Of a stretch of 64,000 bases of DNA, positions 24,763 to 32,798 are shown in pieces; position 1 is the stretch's first letter, and the number at the start of each line of letters is the position of its first letter. Origin of the DNA: Streptomyces monashensis (GTDB lineage Bacteria; Actinomycetota; Actinomycetes; Streptomycetales; Streptomycetaceae). The translations under genes and the position numbers were made by a program. The stretch is from positions 124,001-188,000 of the forward strand of contig NZ_MLYO01000035.1 of NCBI RefSeq assembly GCF_001866665.1, written 5' to 3'. A model generated the notes under the pieces. It saw nothing but the letters and a program-made list of their open reading frames with translations. It was not told the origin of the DNA and made no database searches.

Positions 24763-25334
24763 CAGGGTCCGCCGATGTTGCCCAGGGAGGACGACAGGCG
24801 GCCGGTGAGGGTGTCCTGCGTGGTGCGGCCGGCGGCCGCGCCGGGCCCGACGACCTTGGGGAACTTCGCGGCGAGGCGCAGCCCGCACTCCTCGGCCTCC
24901 CACTCGGCCGCGGCGGCGGCAGCCGCGGCGGCCGGGGAGCGGGTGGCCATGGCGACGACCTGCCCCCAGGGCACGTCGTCCCGGGACAGCAGGCGGCGCG
25001 CGGCGGCGGGCGGTCCGGCCGGGTAGTGCACGTCGAGGGTGCCGTAGTGGATGTGGCCGATCTCGTGCCCGGCGATGACGAACTTGTGCGGGTCGGGGGC
25101 GCGGTTCTCGACCGCGACGATGTACTGCTCGTCCATCGCCAGCGTGATCCCGGAGACGTCCAGTCCGGGCGGGAAGGCGACGAACTTCAGCCGGACGGGG
25201 CGGTCCAGCTGCGGGCTGAGCGTGGCGCACAGCGCGTGCAGGAAGTCCTCGGCGCCGGTCGGCGCGGTGAGGGTACGGGCCGTGTCGCGCACCAGCCGGT
25301 CGAGGAACCGCTTCGGTGACCTGGAGGGCTTCAC
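24762..25334 (-). CDS. ImmA/IrrE-type HExxH metallopeptidase ('toxin' annotation in relatives)
   Basis: 190 residues. The zinc signature is KFVIAGHEIGHIHYG, giving H90-E91-x-x-H94, with a later acidic candidate ligand in AAEWEAEECGLRLAAKF. ImmA/IrrE peptidases cleave partner XRE repressors or sigma regulators. The GTG start overlaps the stop of the XRE gene (GTGA), and its own stop overlaps the membrane-protein start. An Ala run near residue 138 is a local expansion. Relatives are called toxin component of a toxin-antitoxin system in databases; the ImmA-type regulatory reading fits the HExxH site and XRE neighbour better, but neither is shown. Confidence 0.82.
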   Translation of the reverse strand: MKPSRSPKRFLDRLVRDTARTLTAPTGAEDFLHALCATLSPQLDRPVRLKFVAFPPGLDVSGITLAMDEQYIVAVENRAPDPHKFVIAGHEIGHIHYGTLDVHYPAGPPAAARRLLSRDDVPWGQVVAMATRSPAAAAAAAAAEWEAEECGLRLAAKFPKVVGPGAAAGRTTQDTLTGRLSSSLGNIGGP

Positions 25335-25936
25335 CGGCTCGCGTCCCCCGCGGGTTCCGAGGACGCCCGCTCCGAGGAGATGATCATCTCGGCGAGGTCG
25401 GCGAGCGTGGCGAGCTGGCGGGCGTTCATCTGCGGGGCCCGCGCGGCGAGCCGGACCAGGCCGCTCTCGCGCAGCCGCAGCAGCGGGTCCGCCTCGGCCT
25501 CCAGCCCCTGGAGCACCGGCTGCAACGCCTCGTGCAGCGCCTCCGGTTCGTCGGCCGTGAAGAAGCCGGCCGGCAGCCCGAAGAACCGGCGCAGCCGGTC
25601 GGTGTGCTCCAGGCTCGGCAGCCCGCTCTTGCGCCACTCGCTCAGCCACTGCCGGCTGGTGCCGGCGATCCTGGCCAGCTCGTCCAGCGAGTACCGCTTG
25701 CCGTCGGGCCGGCGCCGGGTCTCGCGGATGAAGTCCAGCCGCTGGCGCACGCGTTGGGCGAGACCGGCCTCGGGCGCCCGGCCGCCGCCGAGCAGCTCCA
25801 CGACGGTGCCGACGGGGATGCCGGTGCGATGGGAGAGGTCGGCCACGTCGACGGCCTCCGGAAGCCGGCCGGACCGGCCGGTCAACTCCCCGATTCTGGC
25901 CAGCACTTCGGCCAGCGAGGTGTAGGCGTCACTCAC
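25331..25936 (-). CDS. XRE-family transcriptional regulator
   Basis: 201 residues. The central helix-turn-helix is KRYSLDELARIAGTSRQWL followed by SEWRKSGLPSLEHTDRLRRF (about residues 88-126). The N-terminal 75 residues carry a second helical HTH-like region (VADLSHRTGIPVGTVVELLGG), and the C-terminal helix bundle resembles the regions of ImmR-like repressors that are cleaved. GTG 25936 is preferred: AGGGGGG lies 8 nt upstream, and that box would be coding with the ATG further out. First gene of the XRE/peptidase/membrane protein/flavoprotein operon and the likely autoregulator. Confidence 0.85.
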   Translation of the reverse strand: MSDAYTSLAEVLARIGELTGRSGRLPEAVDVADLSHRTGIPVGTVVELLGGGRAPEAGLAQRVRQRLDFIRETRRRPDGKRYSLDELARIAGTSRQWLSEWRKSGLPSLEHTDRLRRFFGLPAGFFTADEPEALHEALQPVLQGLEAEADPLLRLRESGLVRLAARAPQMNARQLATLADLAEMIISSERASSEPAGDASR

Positions 25937-26238
25937 CGAGGCCCCCCTGAGCATGTGTCGTCCGTCCCTCGACCGGGCGACGGGACGAGAGGTGAGGCTA
26001 CCCGGTCGTCCGTGCGCCGACCAGAGCTGACAAGACTCCCTGCCCAATGAGGCAGCAATAGTTGACAGTTGAGCGTGCGGTGGGTGAGGATCACGACACA
26101 GAGAGCAAGATTTCGACCCGCCCCGGGTGCCGCACACGGGGGAAGCGGCACCCGGGGTGTTCCGCTGCCCGCCCGACCGTCCCGCCTTGCCGTCCCGCCT
26201 TGCCGCTGTCCTGCTTCTCCCGCAAAGGTGATGCGCCG
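25937..26238. promoter_or_regulatory. Divergent promoter region, XRE operon and ATP-grasp gene
   Basis: This 302-nt gap holds a strong -35 TTGACA (26062-26067) and, 18 bp on, GAGGAT (26086-26091) reading right toward the ATP-grasp gene, implying a leader of about 140 nt. Just to its left are TGCC-N6-GGCA (26041-26054) and TGACA half-sites facing both ways, candidates for the XRE operator. No gene is seen. Confidence 0.5.
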
Positions 26239-27099
26239 ATGCCGCAGCCCGTCCTCCTGCTCGGGGCCGGCCCCGTCGCGTACGGGATCCCGCTGGAGCG
26301 GATCGCGCAGGCCCGCCCCGTGATCCTGGTCGACAGCGCCGTACCCCGCTGGGCGCGGCCCTTCCTGTCCGGCCATCTCCCGGCCGACCCCGCGCACGAG
26401 GCACAGACGGCCGGGGCGATCGCGCGGTACGCGGACGGGCAGCCGGTCGCGGGCGTGCTGACCTGGACCCGGGCGCATCTGCGCACCGCCGCGCGGATCA
26501 CCGGGTATCTGGGGCTGCCGGGCCTGTCGTACGAGACGGCCGGGGCCTGCACCGACCCCGTGGCGTCGAAGGCACTGCTCGCCCGGCACCGCCTGGCCCC
26601 GGACGAGCCCGCTGACCTCGACGGCCCGCTGGTGTCCGCGGAGACGGTCGTCCTGGACGACGAGGTCCGCATCGCCGCGCTCACCCGGACGACACCGGGG
26701 GCGTCGGGGGGCCTGCCGCTGCGGCACTCGGTGCACGCGCACGACGGCCTGCTGCACAACCGCTTCCTGCGGCAGACGGTCGAGCGGGCGGTCCGGGCGC
26801 TGGGGCTCACGCACACCGTGGCGCACGTGGGGCTGCGGCTGACCGGCCGGGGCCCGCGGGTGACCGGGGTCGCGCCGTTCCTCCCGGGCGACCTGATTCC
26901 CTGGCTGGTGGAGCGGGCGACAGGGGTCGATCTGGCACGGGTGGCGCTGGCGATGGCGTGCGGGACGGTGGTGGACGCCACGCCGAGCCGCCAGCGGGCC
27001 GCCGCGATCCGCTTCGCGGAGTCGGCGGACGGGCGGTCCTACTGGATGGTGGAGGGCGAGGACACGGAGGAGTGCGATCGGGCGTTGGGAGCCGCGTAG
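26239..27099 (+). CDS. Reduced ATP-grasp-like protein
   Basis: 286 residues. The N-terminal pre-ATP-grasp Rossmann domain (VLLLGAGPVAYGIPLERI, VAGVLTWTRAHL, GACTDPVASKALLARHRL) runs straight into the late ATP-grasp segment (VSAETVVLDDEVRIAALTR, VRALGLTHTVAHVGLRLTG). The usual middle block with the ATP-binding Lys and Gly-rich loop, about 60-80 residues, is missing. The Mg-binding E-x-N-x-R-x-G-G motif is replaced by G-V-A-P-F-L-P-G-D. It is therefore probably a pseudoenzyme or a decayed ligase. The frame is open and codon use is normal. AAAGG lies 9 nt upstream of ATG 26239. Confidence 0.75.
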   Translation: MPQPVLLLGAGPVAYGIPLERIAQARPVILVDSAVPRWARPFLSGHLPADPAHEAQTAGAIARYADGQPVAGVLTWTRAHLRTAARITGYLGLPGLSYETAGACTDPVASKALLARHRLAPDEPADLDGPLVSAETVVLDDEVRIAALTRTTPGASGGLPLRHSVHAHDGLLHNRFLRQTVERAVRALGLTHTVAHVGLRLTGRGPRVTGVAPFLPGDLIPWLVERATGVDLARVALAMACGTVVDATPSRQRAAAIRFAESADGRSYWMVEGEDTEECDRALGAA

Positions 27100-27102
27100 G
27101 TG

Positions 27103-27161
27103 CGTCGCGGTCGTTCGCGCCCACGCGGCGGAGCCGCAGATCGACACAGCCCCGCGCCCCT
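27103..27161. repeat. Dispersed 59-nt repeat, copy 2
   Basis: 54 of 59 positions match 10021-10079. It fills the whole space between the convergent ATP-grasp and phosphotransferase genes, with the central GCGGC-GGA-GCCGC hairpin, so it may serve as a bidirectional terminator. Confidence 0.75.
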
Positions 27162-27829
27162 CAGGGAAGTGACCCGACCCGTCGTACCAAGTCCTCGGCG
27201 TTCTGCAGTAGTTGCACTTCTGCGTGTGTCATCGTCGGGTTGGCCGCCCGCCGGCTGAGCGCCTCCGCCAAAGCCTCCTCCGTCAGTTCCGGCGGGTCGG
27301 CGAGGAGGGCCTCCAGCATCGTGCGGGCCCCGGGCGCGAGGGGGGTGTCCGACACGGCCACCTGGGCCAGGATCACCGAGGACATGGACCAGTCCAGGGC
27401 CGGAGCGCCGTCCTCGGTGTTGGACCAGTCGATGACCCGTGGACCGGCCGGGGTCAGCATCACGTTGTCGGGATGCAGGTCGAGGTGGAGGACGCGGGAG
27501 CCGGGGACGGCCGGATCGCGGCCCGGCACGGCGTGCAGGCGGCGCAGCAGGGAGGCGATCAGGGCGCCCGCCTCCGCCGCGGCCACCCGGCCCTCGGTGA
27601 GCGCGGTCAGCAGGGTCGGGCCCGAGAGGCGTTCCATGACGAGGTCGGTGGGCGAGGTGGCGGGGCGGACCCGGGGCACCGGGTAGCCGTGCCGGCGCAC
27701 ATACGTCATCGTGGCGGACTCGGTGGGCGCGGTGCCCCAGCCGGAGCGGTCCCGGCGCAGCACCCACGCCTCGTCGATCTCGTACACGTCCGCCGAGCGG
27801 CCCGAGCCGAGCAGTTTCCCCGTCGTCAT
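27161..27829 (-). CDS. Aminoglycoside-phosphotransferase-fold (APH) protein
   Basis: 222 residues. The N-lobe has LLGSGRSADVYEI (Gly-rich loop, about 6-18) and VLRRDRSG; the C-lobe has the catalytic HLDLHPDNVML (Asp about residue 130) and the metal-binding IDWSN. The fold phosphorylates small molecules (choline, macrolides, homoserine or aminoglycosides); the substrate is not evident and housekeeping roles are as likely as resistance. The start is probably leaderless: TAGGGT (27837-27842, complement) ends 7 nt before the ATG at 27829. Divergent from the riboswitch-controlled operon. Confidence 0.85.
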   Translation of the reverse strand: MTTGKLLGSGRSADVYEIDEAWVLRRDRSGWGTAPTESATMTYVRRHGYPVPRVRPATSPTDLVMERLSGPTLLTALTEGRVAAAEAGALIASLLRRLHAVPGRDPAVPGSRVLHLDLHPDNVMLTPAGPRVIDWSNTEDGAPALDWSMSSVILAQVAVSDTPLAPGARTMLEALLADPPELTEEALAEALSRRAANPTMTHAEVQLLQNAEDLVRRVGSLP

Positions 27830-27919
27830 GTCCGTGACCCTAGTCACCGCCGCCCTGTGCCCACGGCCACCCCCCGGCGCGCGCGGGCCTGCCGGTAAGG
27901 TGGCGGGGTCGTCATCACA

Positions 27920-28012
27920 CCCGTACAGGGGGAAGCCGGTGCAATTCCGGCGCTGAACCCGCAACTGTGAGCCGTTCGTCACCGGACGGTGAGCCGGACT
28001 GCCCCGGACGGG
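27920..28012 (+). ncRNA. Cobalamin (AdoCbl) riboswitch aptamer
   Basis: The conserved core is visible in order: a closing stem CCCGT (27920-27924) with ACGGG (28008-28012), the GGGGAAGCCGGTG segment, AATTCCGGCGCTGAACCCGC with ACTGT after it, and GAGCCGGACTGCC at the 3' end. A TAAGGT at 27896-27901 could be the -10. The aptamer precedes the ECF operon starting at 28138 and marks it as cobalamin-repressed. Confidence 0.9.
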
Positions 28013-28028
28013 ACGTTGACCGGCTCAC
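27989..28028 (+). promoter_or_regulatory. Possible riboswitch expression-platform hairpin
   Basis: GTGAGCCGG (27989-27997) is the perfect complement of CCGGCTCAC (28020-28028). The left arm lies inside the aptamer, so the two folds are mutually exclusive, as expected for a ligand-controlled switch. Confidence 0.5.
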
Positions 28029-28137
28029 GTGCGTCGGCGACCCGCCGCGCACGGCACCGTCGAGGTCTACGGAGCCGAGCCGCCCGGGGTGTTCCCGCGC
28101 GCTGCCCGGCTCCCCGCAGGAGAGGCAGTCGCCGACC

Positions 28138-29376
28138 ATGAACGTCCGCCGCAGCGCAGCGGCTCTCGCCGCCGTAGGCGTGCTGGCCGCCGCCGCGCCC
28201 GCCACGGCCGCCGGGGCGTCCCCGGCCCCGTCGCCGTCTGCGAAACTCACGCTCCCGGCCGGGCTGTACGGCACGGCCGACCCGACCTACGACGGCGTGT
28301 GGCGCCAGTCGCTGACGCTGGTCGCGCAGCGCACGCTCGGCTACCGGCCCGCCGCGCCGGCCGTCGACTGGCTCGTCGGCCAGCAGTGCGCGAACGGCGC
28401 GTTCGCCGCGTTCCGCGCCGCCCCGGACAGGGCGTGCGACAGCAAGGTCGTGGTGGACACCAACAGCACGGCCGCCGCCGTCCAGGCCCTGAAGGCGACC
28501 GGCGGGCACGACGACGCGGTCGGCAGGGCGGTCGCCTGGCTGAAGTCCGTGCAGAACACCGACGGCGGCTGGGGCTTCGCCCCGGGCGGCGCCAGCGACA
28601 CCAACTCCACGTCCGTCGTCATCGGCGCCCTGGCCGCGACCGGCGCGGACCCGGCGAAGACCACGAGGGCGGGCAGGTCCCCCTACGACCTTCTCGCCGC
28701 CATGTCCGTGCCCTGCAAGCAGTCCGGCGGTGGCGGCCTCGCCTTCCAGCCGGACAAGAAGGGCGCCCTGGCGGCCAACGCGGACGCGACGGCGGCGGGC
28801 GTACTCGGCGCCCTCGGCAAGGGGTTCGTCACGACGGCCGGCAAGGCGCCCGGCAGCAGCGCGTGCGTCACCGGCGCACACCTCACCCCGGCGCAGATCG
28901 CGGACAACGCGGCTGCGAACCTCGCGTCGGCCGTCGCGAAGACCGGCCACCTGACGTCCGCGCTGCCCGGCGCCACGGACCAGCCGGACTACGGCAACAC
29001 GGCGGACACGGTCGTCGCGCTCGCCGCCGCCGGGCGAACCGAGCAGGCCTCGCGGTCGTACACCTGGCTGGAGCACAACGCCACGCGCTGGGCCGAGCAG
29101 AGCGGCCCGGCGGCGTACGCCCAGCTGATCCTCGCCGCGCACGCGGTGGGCGCGCAGCCGGGCGACTTCGGCGGCACCAGCCTGGTCCGCTCGCTCGACG
29201 CGCAGGGCCCGGCGCCGAGCATGGACGCCGCCGGGCACGCGTCCAAGAGCCCCGAGAAGTCCACGAAGTCCGACGGCGGCTCGCCGTTCGGGCTCTGGTG
29301 GTTCGTCGGTGTCTGCCTCGTCGCGGGCATCGGCGTCGGCTTCCTGCTCAGCGGCCGGAAGAAGCAGCAGCCGTGA
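28138..29376 (+). CDS. Exported, membrane-anchored alpha/alpha-toroid protein (putative cobalamin-binding)
   Basis: 412 residues: signal peptide (cleavage near residue 25), then toroid-type repeats, for example WLVGQQCANGAFAAF, DTNSTAAAVQALKATGG, WLKSVQNTDGGWGFAPGG, DTNSTSVVIGALAATG and NTADTVVALAAAG. A charged Ser/Lys linker and a C-terminal membrane segment (GLWWFVGVCLVAGIGVGFLL) with a basic tail follow. The repeats fit the prenyltransferase/squalene-oxidase fold, the same alpha6/alpha6 barrel as the alpha domain of intrinsic factor and transcobalamin. First gene behind the B12 riboswitch; its stop overlaps the next start. Corrinoid capture is inferred from operon and fold. Confidence 0.85.
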   Translation: MNVRRSAAALAAVGVLAAAAPATAAGASPAPSPSAKLTLPAGLYGTADPTYDGVWRQSLTLVAQRTLGYRPAAPAVDWLVGQQCANGAFAAFRAAPDRACDSKVVVDTNSTAAAVQALKATGGHDDAVGRAVAWLKSVQNTDGGWGFAPGGASDTNSTSVVIGALAATGADPAKTTRAGRSPYDLLAAMSVPCKQSGGGGLAFQPDKKGALAANADATAAGVLGALGKGFVTTAGKAPGSSACVTGAHLTPAQIADNAAANLASAVAKTGHLTSALPGATDQPDYGNTADTVVALAAAGRTEQASRSYTWLEHNATRWAEQSGPAAYAQLILAAHAVGAQPGDFGGTSLVRSLDAQGPAPSMDAAGHASKSPEKSTKSDGGSPFGLWWFVGVCLVAGIGVGFLLSGRKKQQP

Positions 29377-30026
29377 CCGGGGTCCGCCGTGCGGCGACCC
29401 TGGCGCTGGCCGCGTTCGTCGTCCTCGCCGCCGCGGTGACCCAGGCGCAGGCCGCCGGTTACCGCTACTGGTCCTTCTGGGAGCGCACCGGCGACCGGTG
29501 GACGTACGCCACGCAGGGCCCGGCGAGCGCCCGTCCCGACGACGGCGCGGTGGCGGGTTTCCGCTTCGCGGTCAGCGCGGACGCGGCCGACGCGAGCCGG
29601 CCGCGCGGCACGGCGGACTTCCGGACGATCTGCGCGGCCACGCCGGCCAAGGCCGGCATGAAGCGGGTGGCGCTGGTCCTCGACTTCGGCACCCCTGCGG
29701 ACGCGCCGGCCGGTGAGACCCCGCCGGCCGGCCGTACGGCCTGCGCCCGGGTGTCCGGCGACGCGACGACCGCCGACGCCCTGGCCGCCGTCGCGCCTCC
29801 GCTGCGCTACGACACCAACGCCCTGCTGTGCGCGATCGCCGGGTATCCGCACCGGGGGTGCGGCGAGCAGGTGTCGGACACGCGCACACCGCGCCGCGGC
29901 ACGGGGCACGGCGCTGAGCGGAGCCCCTCGGACGGGCCCGCGCTGGGCCTGCCGATCGGCGTGGGCGCGGTCGTCGTGCTGGCGGGCGCGGCCGTGTGGC
30001 AGGCGCGACGGCGACGGAATGACTAG
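29373..30026 (+). CDS. SCO2322-family exported membrane-anchored protein
   Basis: 217 residues: signal peptide to about residue 28, a small beta-rich domain beginning GYRYWSFWERTGDRWTYA and QGPASARPDDGAVAGFRF, a second Cys-containing segment (ICAATP, RTACAR, LLCAIAGYPHRGC), and a C-terminal membrane segment with an Arg-rich tail. The YW...QG.A..RP.DG pattern resembles the end of the transcobalamin beta domain (recollection), which closes over cobalamin. Start and stop overlap the flanking genes, so it is tightly coupled to the toroid protein and EcfT. Cobalamin contact is inference. Confidence 0.8.
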   Translation: MTGVRRAATLALAAFVVLAAAVTQAQAAGYRYWSFWERTGDRWTYATQGPASARPDDGAVAGFRFAVSADAADASRPRGTADFRTICAATPAKAGMKRVALVLDFGTPADAPAGETPPAGRTACARVSGDATTADALAAVAPPLRYDTNALLCAIAGYPHRGCGEQVSDTRTPRRGTGHGAERSPSDGPALGLPIGVGAVVVLAGAAVWQARRRRND

Positions 30027-31104
30027 CACCGGGCACCGGGGCGCCGTTCACCCCGGTGCCTGGTGGCTGTGGGCCCTGAGCCTCGGGACCGCCGCCACCC
30101 GCACCACCAATCCCCTCCTCCTCGCCCTCCTCATATCCGCGTCGGCGTACGTCGTCGCGACACACCGCGCCCCCACCCCCCTCGCGCGCTCCTACGCCGC
30201 CTTCGCCAGACTCGCCCTCGCCGTCCTCCTCGTCCGCCTGCTCTTCGCGGTGGCGCTCGGCTCCCCGATCCCCGGCACCCACACCCTGTTCACGCTCCCC
30301 GAAGTCCCGCTCCCCCACTGGGCGCAGGGCATCCGGCTGGGCGGGAAGGTGACCGCCGAGGCGCTGGTCTTCGCGGCGTACGACGGCCTGAAGCTGGCGA
30401 CGCTGCTGATCTGCGTCGGCGCGGCGAACGCCCTCGCCGCGCCGGGCCGCCTCCTCAAGTCCCTGCCCGGCGCGCTGTACGAGACCGGCGTGGCCGTCGT
30501 CGTCGCCCTCACCTTCGCGCCGCACCTCGTCGCCGACGTCCAGCGGCTGCGCGCCGCCCGTCGGCTGCGCGGCCGCCCGGACCGGGGCCTGCGCGGCCTG
30601 CTCCAGGTCGGACTGCCGGTCCTGGAGGGCGCGTTGGAACGCTCGGTCGCGCTGGCGGCCGCCATGGAGGCCCGGGGGTACGGCCGCGCCGCCGAGGTCC
30701 CCGCCCGGGTCCGCCGTACGACGGCCGCGCTCACCCTCGGCGGCCTGCTCGGCGTGTGCGCGGGGACGTACGGGCTGCTCACCGCGGAGGGCGGCACCTA
30801 CGGGCTGCCGGTGCTGCTCGCCGGGGTCGCCGCCGCGCTCGCGGGGCTGAGGCTGGGCGGCCGGCGCTCGCTGCGCACCCGGTACCGCCCGGACCCGTGG
30901 GACGCGCGCGCCTGGCTGGTGGCCGGCTCGGGCGCCGCCGTCGCCGCGCTCCTCACCCTCGCCGCCGACCGCGACCCGGAGGCGCTGCACCCGGGGGTCG
31001 TCCCCCTGGTCGCCCCGGCCCTGCCCCTGTGGCCCGCCGCGGCGGTCCTCCTCTCCCTCCTGCCCGCCCTCGCCGTACCCAAGGACCCCGAGGAGCCGTC
31101 GTGA
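30019..31104 (+). CDS. ECF transporter T component (CbiQ/EcfT-like)
   Basis: 361 residues with about eight hydrophobic segments. The coupling region between segments carries the paired Ala-Arg-Gly type motifs that contact the ATPases: AARRLRGRP (about residue 178) and MEARGYGRA (about 216). EcfT joins the substrate-binding S unit to the ATPases. The ATG overlaps the previous gene by 8 nt, and the end overlaps the ATPase start by 4 nt. The protein is longer at the C-terminus than minimal EcfT proteins, with additional membrane segments. Confidence 0.9.
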   Translation: MTSTGHRGAVHPGAWWLWALSLGTAATRTTNPLLLALLISASAYVVATHRAPTPLARSYAAFARLALAVLLVRLLFAVALGSPIPGTHTLFTLPEVPLPHWAQGIRLGGKVTAEALVFAAYDGLKLATLLICVGAANALAAPGRLLKSLPGALYETGVAVVVALTFAPHLVADVQRLRAARRLRGRPDRGLRGLLQVGLPVLEGALERSVALAAAMEARGYGRAAEVPARVRRTTAALTLGGLLGVCAGTYGLLTAEGGTYGLPVLLAGVAAALAGLRLGGRRSLRTRYRPDPWDARAWLVAGSGAAVAALLTLAADRDPEALHPGVVPLVAPALPLWPAAAVLLSLLPALAVPKDPEEPS

Positions 31105-32798
31105 TCCGCTTCGAGGACGTCGCCGTGGTGTATGACGGCGCGGCCGAACCCTGCGTCCAGGGCGTCGGCTTCGAGGTGCCGGAGGGTGAACTGGTGCTGC
31201 TCGTCGGCCCGTCCGGGGTCGGCAAGTCCACCGTGCTCGGCGCGGTGAGCGGGCTGGTGCCGCACTTCACCGGCGGCACCCTGCGCGGCCGTGTCACCGT
31301 CGCCGGCCGCGACACCCGCACCCACAAGCCGCGCGAACTCGCCGACGTGGTCGGCACGGTGGGCCAGGATCCGCTCGCCCACTTCGTCACGGACACCGTG
31401 GAGGACGAACTCGCCTACGGGATGGAGTCGTTGGGCCTCGCCCCCGAGGTGATGCGGCGCCGGGTCGAGGAGACCCTCGACCTGCTGGGCCTCGCCGGGC
31501 TCCGCGACCGCCCGATCGCCACCCTCTCGGGCGGCCAGCGCCAGCGCGTCGCGATCGGCTCGGTCCTCACCCCGCACCCCCGGGTCCTGGTCCTGGACGA
31601 GCCGACCTCCGCCCTGGACCCGGCCGCGGCGGAGGAGGTGCTGGCGGTGCTCCAGCGTCTGGTGTACGACCTCGGCACGACGATCCTGATGGCCGAACAC
31701 CGCCTGGAACGCGTCGTCCACTACGCGGACCGGGTCGTCCTGCTCCCGGCCCCCGGCGAGGCCGCGATCGTCGGCACCCCGGCCGAGGTCATGGCGGTCT
31801 CCCCGGTGTACCCGCCGGTGGTCGCCCTGGGCCGGCTGGCCGGCTGGACCCCCCTTCCCCTGACGGTCCGTGACGCCCGCCGCAGAGCGGGTGACCTGCG
31901 GGAGCGCCTGGCGGCCGGGGCCGCGAACAGCGATACCGCCGTGGCCGCGGAGCTCCCGCGGCGGCAGCCGCACCTCGGCCGCGGTCCCGCGCCCCGCCGC
32001 TCCCTCTTCCGCCGCCGGTCCTCGACCACTCCCCAGCCCCTTCCCCGGACGGTCGCCGAGATCCAGACCCTCTCCGTCCGCCGCGACCGCGTCACCGCCC
32101 TGCGCCACGTCGACCTCACCGTCGCCCCCGGCGAGACCGTCGCCCTCATGGGCCGCAACGGCGCCGGGAAGTCCACCCTGCTGGGCTCCCTCGTCGGGCT
32201 CCTGGCCCCCACCACGGGCAGCGTGACCGTCTGCGGGGTCACCCCCCATCGCACCGCACCGCCCGACCTCGTACGCCGCGTCGGCCTGGTCCCGCAGGAG
32301 CCGCGTGACCTGCTGTACGCCGACACGGTCGGCGACGAGTGCGCGGCGGCGGACCGGGACGCCCGGGCCGAGCCGGGGACCTGCCGGGCGCTGGTGTCGG
32401 AGCTGCTGCCGGGCATCACGGACGACACGCACCCGCGCGACCTGTCCGAGGGGCAGTGCCTGGCGCTCGCGCTGGCCGTCGTGCTGACCGGCCGGCCGCC
32501 CCTGCTGCTGCTCGACGAGCCGACGCGCGGTCTGGACTACGCGGCCAAGGCCCGGCTGGTGACCGTGTTGCGCGGGCTCGCCGCCGAGGGGCACGCGATC
32601 GTGCTGGCCACGCACGACGTGGAGCTGGCGGCGGAGATCGCGCACCGGGTGGTGCTGCTCGCCGAGGGGGAGGTGATCGCCGACGGGCCGACCGCCCAGA
32701 TCGTCGTCTCGTCGCCGTCCTTCGCCCCGCAGGTGACGAAGATCCTCGCCCCGCAGCGGTGGCTGACGGTGTCCGAGGTGCGCGAGGCCCTGGCATGA
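31101..32798 (+). CDS. ECF transporter ATPase, fused A1-A2
   Basis: 565 residues with two ABC domains. Domain 1: Walker A GPSGVGKST, signature LSGGQRQRVAIG, Walker B VLVLDEPT, switch His in MAEHRLE. Domain 2 from about residue 315: Walker A GRNGAGKST, signature LSEGQCLALAL, Walker B LLLLDEPTRGLD, switch His in ATHDVELA. The second signature deviates from LSGGQ, suggesting unequal ATP sites. A basic Ser/Arg/Pro linker separates the domains. It powers the ECF complex with the T and S subunits on either side. GTG start overlapping EcfT by 4 nt; stop overlaps the S-component start (ATGA). Confidence 0.93.
   Translation: MIRFEDVAVVYDGAAEPCVQGVGFEVPEGELVLLVGPSGVGKSTVLGAVSGLVPHFTGGTLRGRVTVAGRDTRTHKPRELADVVGTVGQDPLAHFVTDTVEDELAYGMESLGLAPEVMRRRVEETLDLLGLAGLRDRPIATLSGGQRQRVAIGSVLTPHPRVLVLDEPTSALDPAAAEEVLAVLQRLVYDLGTTILMAEHRLERVVHYADRVVLLPAPGEAAIVGTPAEVMAVSPVYPPVVALGRLAGWTPLPLTVRDARRRAGDLRERLAAGAANSDTAVAAELPRRQPHLGRGPAPRRSLFRRRSSTTPQPLPRTVAEIQTLSVRRDRVTALRHVDLTVAPGETVALMGRNGAGKSTLLGSLVGLLAPTTGSVTVCGVTPHRTAPPDLVRRVGLVPQEPRDLLYADTVGDECAAADRDARAEPGTCRALVSELLPGITDDTHPRDLSEGQCLALALAVVLTGRPPLLLLDEPTRGLDYAAKARLVTVLRGLAAEGHAIVLATHDVELAAEIAHRVVLLAEGEVIADGPTAQIVVSSPSFAPQVTKILAPQRWLTVSEVREALA

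Noticed and set aside
23398..25230. Single long protein covering the MAB_1171c gene and the peptidase region
   Set aside because: The frame runs on upstream by chance. The family N-terminus (MRWDVSGTVAAYAV) starts at 24762, overlapping the peptidase stop.
27161..27829. Aminoglycoside resistance gene
   Set aside because: The APH fold is shared with many housekeeping kinases and there is no mobile context, so resistance is not claimed.
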